A stretch of DNA of 64,000 nucleotides from Apodospora peruviana (Eukaryota > Ascomycota > Sordariomycetes > Sordariales > Lasiosphaeriaceae): NCBI GenBank assembly GCA_033439685.1, contig JAUEDM010000007.1, forward strand, positions 124,001 through 188,000. Reading direction: 5' to 3'. The position numbers and the translations under genes were made by a program. Below the pieces are notes generated by a model. It was not told where the DNA came from, searched no databases, and saw nothing but the letters and a program-made list of their open reading frames with translations. Positions 57,167 to 64,000 of this stretch are shown piece after piece (position 1 is the first letter of the stretch; each line of letters begins with the position of its first letter).

Positions 57167-58171
57167 ATGCCTCCCAGATTACCGCTCGCCCAGGTGGCGC
57201 GATGCCTCAGCCGACCAGTTGAGGTTCCCTTGAGACCGGCGTCGCTTGTTTCACTCTTCGCCCGGCTCTCGGTGCAACAGACCACGCCTCGGATACCGAA
57301 CCAGACCCAGACCCGGAGCGCTCACATCCTCGCCAGCCTCTCGGACAACAAAGGTGCCTACCACAAGCGCATCCGAAAGGGTCGCGGCCCCTCCTCAGGA
57401 TACGGAAAGACGTCTGGTCGCGGTCAGAAGGGTACAAAGGCTCGCAGCAAGGTCAATCGGTACTTCCAGGGTGGCCAGACGCCATTGATCGTCAGTCATG
57501 GCGTCAAGGGCTTCGTCAACCAGTAAGCTACTTGTCCGTATCCCCCGAGTGTCGGTCCACTGCTCTAACAACCATTCTCTTCCAGCCGGGCTCCCATAAT
57601 GTCCAAACTCAACCTCGACAAACTCCAACAGTGGATAGACGCCGGCCGCATTGACGCCACGAAACCACTCACACCAAGGGAGCTCATCAAGTCGGGCGTG
57701 ATGGGTGGCAGCATCAAGGACGGCATTAAACTCCTTGCGCGGGGTAAGGAGACGTTCAAGCACCCGATCGACATCAGCGTGTCGCGCGCGTCGGCCACCG
57801 CGATCGAGGCCATCGAGGCAGCCGGCGGAAAGATCGTTACGAGGTTCTACACAAGGGAGGCACTGAAGCGGCTGGTAAAGGGCGAGAGCACCCACACAGA
57901 TGCGCCGCTGCCCATCGGCGCGGAGCACGTCGACGCAGTGCTGCAGAAGACGCGGACCGCCTCAAAACACTTTTATCGTCTGCCCGACCCGACGAGCCGG
58001 TGGGAGATCGAGTACTACAGAGACCCGGCGCACAGGGGGTACTTGAGCCACATGCTGAAGCCGGGCGAGTCGCCCAGTTTGTACTTCAAGGTGCCGGCAG
58101 AGAAGCCGATCAAGTCGATCAAGAGCAAGGAGAAGGCTGAGGCTGCCACGTTGGAGGACAAGTTGTGGTAG
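57167..58171 (+). CDS. MRPL10: Mitochondrial large-subunit ribosomal protein uL15m
   Basis: Exons 57167-57522 and 57586-58171, with a 63-base intron, give 313 residues. The N-terminus is Arg- and Ser-rich with hydrophobic residues and no acids, as expected of a mitochondrial presequence. The L15 core follows: RIRKGRGPSSGYGKTSGRGQ and KGTKARSKVNRYFQGGQTPL, and after the splice LNLDKLQQWIDAGRIDATKP. Then comes the conserved C-terminal part with FKHPIDISVSRASATAIEAI. uL15 lies near the base of the large subunit and helps assembly. The long C-terminal extension (ASKHFYRLPDPTSRWEIEYY onward) is usual for fungal mitochondrial forms (yeast MRPL10). Confidence 0.95.
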
Positions 58172-58931
58172 AGATGCGGAGATGGTGGGTTGTAGGTTAT
58201 GTTTACGTATTATTAGCAGGTGTAATCTAGCCGACGAAATGTACAATATTCAAAGCAAGCAAGCACGCGGATGGGTGATATGTATATATAATACTAGACC
58301 TTTTTTTGCATGGACAATTCTGCTGTTCGTCTGCTCTCTTTTCCCGTTTCGGATGCTTTGGAGGATTGACAGCCTTGCGTGGCTGGTGCCAAACGGGCGG
58401 CTTGGCAGACGTCGCGTCATTGGCTGCCGAACGGCTGCCGAACGGCTGGAGGTCCCCAGGTCGCCAATCGTGAGCTTCCAGGGCAGCTCCCCTGGCCAGC
58501 CTGAAAGCAGCAGGCAGGCACCTCAGGAGCTCTTCCATGTCCATTCAGGATTCAGCTTCCTCCCACCAACCACACGACGCTTCTCGTCCGTGGCCTTGCT
58601 CAGCAAACAACTACAGCTTCTCTGTATCTGGTATCCTGCCTCTGTCGCAATTGCTGTTCAAGTCAGTCATTAGTCTGGACTTTGTTATCCGACCCCAATT
58701 AATTGGCGGGACCCCTCATCCTCGAAGACGAGTCCGCGTCCTCCATTACGCATTGCGAGTTGCATTACGACATCTGCATTTTATCGGCGCCCGCAGTTAT
58801 TGGATATCATCTGCTTTAATCACTTTTTACCACTTCCACATTTTCAAATAGCGCCTTACATAAACCGTCACGAATAAGCCCTTTCCCAACTAGCCCGATA
58901 CCTCCGCCCGGTGCGCCTCTCCACCCTCGCC
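58172..58931. other. Intergenic spacer
   Basis: Terminator of the uL15m gene and promoter of the Mvp1 gene. No coding signal. Confidence 0.5.
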
Positions 58932-61575
58932 ATGTCTCTCTTCGGCAGCTCCCCGCCCGGCGAGTCGTCCGCGATCGCGGCCTCGTCCAGCTTCGCCAAC
59001 AACAACAGCCAGTCCTCCCTTTTTGAAGACGAACCCCCGATGACCAAGTCGACGACCAGCGCTCTCTTTGCCGACGACGATAGTGGTGCCTCGTCGCCTT
59101 GGGACATGCCGACGCCCCGCAAACAGCCGTCGCGCGCCGATCTCATTCGCAGTCTGCTACCGCCATCCGATGTGCCCGACAGCTACATCGGGGTCTTTGA
59201 TACCGTGGTTCGCGACGATGGAAGCGGAGGCCGAGTTACATCCGGGGGCGTCGCGCGGACACTTGCGGCTGGCAAACTGAGCGCCGACCAGCAGGCGCGG
59301 GTTATGGGCATACTTTCCCCTCTGGGATCCGACGGAGACATCAGTCTGGGCAGGAGCGAGTTCAACGTGCTGCTCGCCTTGATTGGTCTTGCGCAAGAGG
59401 GCGAGACCATCAGCCTGGATAGCGTGGACGAGCGCCGACGAAGTGAGTCCTTCTTTTGACCGAGCCAGCCCACCACGTATTCCATTGGTCCAAGTCCTCT
59501 CTGGTTTATCGCATTCTCACTTGCCAATCATAATTCCTTATCTTGTCCAATCTCTTTCCAAGTTCCGCCACATTGTTTCCATCTTGGAGCCGCACCACGT
59601 TGATCGGGGTGGTGGCTCCACCATCACCGTGGCACATTCGAGGCTAACCTTGTTTGTTTTGCGTAACCAGAACTTCCCCAGCCCAAGTTCGCCGGTCTGG
59701 TCGAGAGTGCTCCTCCCGCTACCGTGCTCCCCCAATTCGGTGAGCTGGCCGCGAAACCACCCCAGCGACCCGTCACGCCGCCCAAACTTCACGAATCATC
59801 TCCGTCGAAGTCACAGCGAGGAGTTACCTTGAGGAAACCGTCGATGGAGTATCCCGAAGACCCGTGGAACACGCCCGACGTGCACAAGACCCACAACCAC
59901 GGGCCGGAGCCACCGAGGCCGATCGTCAATGACGTACCGAGTCCGGTCGCGAATGTGAACGGAAACAGACTGTATGGCACCAGCCCCGAGGCCCCGATAC
60001 CGGGCCGGACTACGTCGACCTTTACCACCAGTACCGTTGCATCGGGCGCCGGCTCGGTCCACCAATCTACCGCTTCGGTGGCAGAACCGGCGTGGAACTT
60101 TGTTGACGGCAATCCGTCCGCGGCAGGGGGATTCAATGACCCAGCAAATAACCCGACCGCGAATCCCTTTGGCGGCAACCCAGGCGGTCGCGAACCGGGT
60201 GGTGGTCAACCGTCTGTGCCGAACCCAAGCAGGACTATTGGTAGCGGACGGACTGGAGGTACCGTGGAGGAGACCATTCTTGTGACACTGTTGCCCGAGA
60301 AGGAGGGCATGTTTATGTTTCAACATCACAACTACGAGGTCACGAGTTCCAGGAGGGGCAGCAAAGTGATTCGTCGCTACAGCGACTTTGTCTGGCTGCT
60401 AGATTGCCTTCACAAGCGGTATCCGTTCCGGGTCTTGCCGCTATTACCGCCCAAGAGAGTGGCTGGTGAGTAACTCCTCCTTGTAGCTACTGACCTTACA
60501 ATGCTAACTACGATGACAGTCAACGGCAATCATCTATCAAACGATGGGGCTTTTATCGAGAAGCGTCGTCGCGGCCTGGCTAGGTTCCTGAACTTCCTCG
60601 TTCGGCATCCCGTCCTTGGCCAGGAACAGCTGGTGATCATGTTCTTGACCGTCCCCACGGTAAGTGTGCGCACTACCCACCTTTATTTCCGCTACCAGGC
60701 GTGCTGACTTTTTGCCAGGAACTTTCGGTTTGGCGCAAGCAAGCTACCATCTCGGTCCAAGACGAGTTTGCCGGCCGATCCTTGCCAATCGGCCTCGAGG
60801 ACTCGCTTCCACCTACCCTCGAAGAGCTCTTTGCTCGCACCCGGGCTGGCGTCCGTCGCAGTGCTGATCTCTACATCAGCATCTGCAATATTATGGACCG
60901 GTTGGTCAAGAGGTCAGAGGGAGTAGCAGCGGACCACGCCCGCATTGCTTTGTCTCTCAACTCTTTGACAGAGGTCAGCGCCGACACGTATGCCACGGAT
61001 ACTAACGATGTACCTTTGCTCAACGATGGACTACAAGCCATGAGCAAGCATCTCCGCACGTCGCAGAGCTTGATGGAAGATGAATCTCGCGCATGGGACG
61101 AGGGTGTTTTGGAGGACCTCAAGCGTCAACGCGACGCGCTTGTTAGCCTGCGGGATCTTTTTGATCGCAGGGAAAGGCTCGACAAGGACAACATCCCGCA
61201 CCTGGAGCGGCGGATTGCGACGAACGAGAACAAGCTTTCTACTCTTCGCGCGAAGCCGGACGGCATGGTCAAGCCAGGCGAGATCGAGAAGGTCGTGGAG
61301 GCAATCATCAAGGTAAGTCTGCTTGCAAGTTCAGTTGTCTGCACCACCACTAACAAATGAAACAGGACAAAGAATCGATTGTCAATCAACATAACCGGTC
61401 TGTGTTCGTGAAAGAATGCCTTCGTGACGAGCTGTTGTTCTTCCAGCATACGCAGTACAACGTGTCGAGATGGAACCAGGACTGGGCGCAAGAGCGCGTC
61501 AAGTACTCGGAGATGCTGGCCGATAACTGGCGACGGTTGCTTGATGATCTCGAAGGCATGCCGCTCGGTGACTAG
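58932..61575 (+). CDS. MVP1: Sorting nexin Mvp1
   Basis: Five exons (58932-59442, 59671-60465, 60520-60659, 60719-61312, 61366-61575) give 749 residues. The order is an EH-like N-terminal region (SRADLIRSLLPPSDVPDSYI; DADG-like SDGDISLGRSEFNVLLALIG), a long Pro/Gly-rich linker, and a PX domain at about residues 360-475. The PX domain has FMFQHHNYEVTSSRRGSKVI, RRYSDFVWLLDCLHKRYPF and LLPPKR, the phosphoinositide-binding elements. A C-terminal BAR domain runs from about 500 to the end (WRKQATISVQDEFAGRSLPI; QYNVSRWNQDWAQERVKYSE). Mvp1 tubulates endosomes and recycles cargo to the Golgi, in parallel to or with retromer. The first intron is unusually long (228 bases). The stop is TAG. Confidence 0.95.
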
Positions 61576-61797
61576 ATGTCCTCCCGAGAGGCTGCGCGTA
61601 GCCGACGCCGAAATTTGGAAGTGGTACCGAGGAGACCGGGGAATATTCCCAAGGTACAGCTGCCGAACCAGCCGCTGAGGAAGGCTTTGCGGTTGGAGAT
61701 TCCCAAGACTACTGGGAAGAAAAAGGTTGGACCGGCTGTGGCGCACGTTGTTGAGCAGGCTGGTGGAGGTGTGGTGAGCTCGATTGGGTTCATTTAG
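61576..61797 (+). other. 73-codon open frame directly after and in frame with the Mvp1 stop
   Basis: Immediately after the TAG comes an ATG in the same frame: MSSREAARSRRRNLEVVPRR, then GKKKVGPAVAHVVEQ, ending SSIGFI and TAG. It is very basic. It could be chance 3' UTR, a readthrough extension of Mvp1 or a remnant of a longer C-terminus. Confidence 0.3.
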
Positions 61798-63330
61798 GTT
61801 GCGACAGGCAATCTTGAAACCCAAAAGAGTCATGAAAGTGTTCAGCAACAGCAGTTGATTTCCCACGGCAATGTTGTGCTGTATGGGCGGCGGTCGGCGG
61901 TGTGGTTTGATTTACATATTCACAAAAGGTTATTTGTCTTTGTTTCCATTCTTCAACATCGTTTGGGCGTTTATTTATCTAGGTAGGTATATCCCTTGCA
62001 GTGCTAGTTGGGGTTTGTTTGTTGTTTCTGTTCTGTAATTCTAAGAGGTCATGATGTTGTTTGTGGCAGTGGCAAATAGGGTAGTGTGTGTGAGAGGTGT
62101 GTACCTTGGCCACGTGCTCTGTGTGTATATACTACATGAGAGTGTCACGATACCCTTCGTTTTGCATGGCAAGCATTTGTGTTGTTGGTAGTCATCCTTT
62201 AGCAGTGCCAAATATGCAAATATGATGTACTTGTCAGTTGTCTGTTTACTTGGGCTTCAAACGCGATGTCATTCACAAAGTTCGGCTGGCTGGATCGTCC
62301 TCTCGGTTGGTCCTCCCATGTCGGTACAATGTATTGCTTGGGGAGTTTCCAGCTAAGGGCCACAAAAACCCTCGCCATTGTTTGTTGTGACATCCACACG
62401 TTGTTGAGGTGATCCAAACTCTAAAAGTCCAGACGAATGTCATTTATTTGATGGTTGCTGTGCGGGGGGTGTGGCAGATATACTTCTCTCATCCGCCGAA
62501 TTTGCAGGGGAGACTTGTACACCGAGCGCCAAGGCCCACCGGCGATAAGCAGCCTTACGGAATACCTTCTCAAAGCAAACTGAACAGCACACGCCACTCC
62601 CACCACACCGCCCTCCCCACCCCACCCTGTCTGCTGTGAGCGCAATGACGTTTTTCAGCCTCGCCCTCTGCCGCCATTGCAGCTTCCACTGTCTTCCTTC
62701 TTGAAACTTTAAAACACATTGTGGCGCACCGCAGATTCCACTTCAGTTGGGCGACACGTCGAAACCTCGACAAACTTTCTTGTTCTGCACCTCGCCTAAC
62801 CCGTACCTACCCCTGCTGCTCCCCAGCGAACGATAGGACCCGGCCGATCCCCAGTTATAGCCGCCAGACGCGCCGAGATCCGTCGCAGCCCCGCGCCCGC
62901 ACGCCCATGGTTTCCCCTCCAAGCCCACAGTCCCTAGGCTCCAGTAGCACCTCAGCGACCCGACCGTACTGCAGCGACACACAGCGACACCTTGCCCATT
63001 TCCGCCCTCAGAACCCGAGATACAGGACCTTGTCTACCTTGACTTCTGCCTGAACAACTTTTCCAAATCTCCTATCTCAGTCTGCTGCTGCTGACTGCCT
63101 GCCTGCCTGCCTGCCTGCCTGACGAACTCCTGCCGCAGCACCGCAATTGACACAGCGAGGGAGAGAGTCAAGTCATCCATCGGATCGGGATCGACGACAA
63201 CACATTAAGATACGGAAGGACCAAACAGAAAAAAAGAAGAGAACGGGACCCAACAACCAACTGACTACTCTACCGATCGGACTCTCGTCCTCTCCAAAGC
63301 CTGATCGCGAGCTCCCGCCCCGGACGAACC
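61798..63330. other. Intergenic plus long leader of the next gene
   Basis: The right half is pyrimidine-rich and contains a (CTGC)n stretch at about 63085-63122 and A-rich leader sequence just before the ATG at 63331. No other gene seen. Confidence 0.5.
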
Positions 63331-64000
63331 ATGTCCAGAAGTAACAAAGCGCCGTCGGCTACGACGCAGCGGAAGCTGGTGTCACAATTCGTCGCGGCGA
63401 CAAACGCAACTAAGGAGAACGCACAGATGGTTAGTACACCATTTTTGTTTCCCTTCCTCCCAGACCGGCGGTGTTGAGATGTGCTCCTGTCGTTGCGTTT
63501 TGCTGGCTGGCTGGTTCGGCGGGCGCTGGCGGCTTTTTGCACGACGGTAGCCCCTCTTCTTTTTTTTCCTTCTGCCCCTGGCTGCGAAGGGCCGCGCTGG
63601 CAGCACATTATCGGACCGACTGCTTGCCTTGCTTGCGCCTTACCTGCGGTTGTGATCCTATCATCGCCCCGAACACACCCGTTCCTGTCCAAAGTAAGAG
63701 AAATGACTTATATGCTAACGCTCGAATGAACGTGGGGATACAGTACCTTAAGAATGCCAATTACGACATTGATGTCGCCGCGAATCTGTGAGTTGGTTGA
63801 GAGAGTGTGATCCACACCACACCCCGTGTTTCCCGTTTCTTCCGCCCTGCTCCCTTCTTGAGTTTCTCCCCATTCTCCCCAAGGGAGGTTCCTTGCTTTA
63901 ACCATCACAATCTATCCCCGTACCCCTTGTTTTGTTACCGCCCTAATACCGGCCCGTACCCCCTCCTTTCGCTTGCTTCCAGATCCTTTTCCCCATGGAC
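63331..64000 (+). CDS. DCN1-like cullin neddylation protein, 5' part
   Basis: The first exons are 63331-63429, 63744-63787 and from 63983 to beyond the window end. They encode SATTQRKLVSQFVAATNATK, then ENAQMYLKNANYDIDVAANL, the three-helix UBA-like N-terminal domain of DCN1/DCUN1D proteins. In those proteins a PONY domain (not reached here) acts as a co-E3 for Nedd8 transfer to cullins. The start has an A at -3 (AACCATGTC). The first intron is long (314 bases), common for this gene position. The third-exon phase gives a plausible continuation but too few residues to confirm, so other UBA-like proteins remain possible. Confidence 0.65.

Noticed and set aside
1..64000. CRISPR arrays, bacterial operons, phage or rRNA genes
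   Set aside because: Spliced genes and fungal families throughout. No direct-repeat/spacer arrays, Shine-Dalgarno-led operons or rRNA sequence seen.

Overview
The window looks like a chromosomal segment of a filamentous ascomycete, most likely Sordariomycetes. Genes are well spaced, introns are about 50-80 bases with GTRNGT donors and YAG acceptors, and a HET-domain gene, UstYa-type (DUF3328) genes, a DUF7730 gene and a DUF6536 membrane protein are present. These sit beside housekeeping genes (uL15m, Mvp1, a DCN1-like gene). Intact and decayed genes are interleaved. Exon coordinates below were derived by reading splice sites and frame.

Left end (1-5439): the 5' part of a DUF7730 gene, a decayed SET-domain gene, and 2.3 kb without convincing coding that holds degenerate ~100-bp tandem repeats. 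From 5440 to 10991 there is one 8-exon gene for a secreted multidomain protein of about 1616 residues: SGNH esterase, FG-GAP repeats, Gly linker, Cys-rich modules and a large C-terminal region.

11404-15822 is a nest of UstYa-related genes: two 5'-truncated head-to-head fragments, one full-length gene whose first HxxHC motif reads HxxHR, and one gene broken by a single-base frameshift. Next to them is an intact 40-codon gene for a tiny secreted peptide with two KR (Kex2) sites and a CT-rich/(CAA)n leader. Together they resemble a reduced or decaying cluster for a ribosomally made, Kex2-released, UstYa-modified peptide. This is the most interesting signal in the window.

Middle (17162-42779): a tandem GFA/CENP-V protein, a large membrane protein, a PPxY alpha-arrestin, a 4.7-kb gene-poor gap, a 1312-residue charged coiled-coil protein, an uncharacterised protein with a C-terminal hydrophobic segment, a broken aminoglycoside-phosphotransferase-like gene, a membrane-protein gene that appears frameshifted, and an antisense-overlapping DUF6536 gene with an apparent GC-AG intron.

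Right part (43816-56900): an intact HET gene, a frameshifted HET C-terminal relic, a repeat-rich interval (a diverged inverted repeat of an unknown coding segment and three copies of a short SINE-like repeat), an intact four-bladed hemopexin-like gene, and several decayed or unrecognised minus-strand coding tracts. The right end (57167-64000) is conserved housekeeping: mitochondrial uL15m, sorting nexin Mvp1 and the start of a DCN1-like gene.
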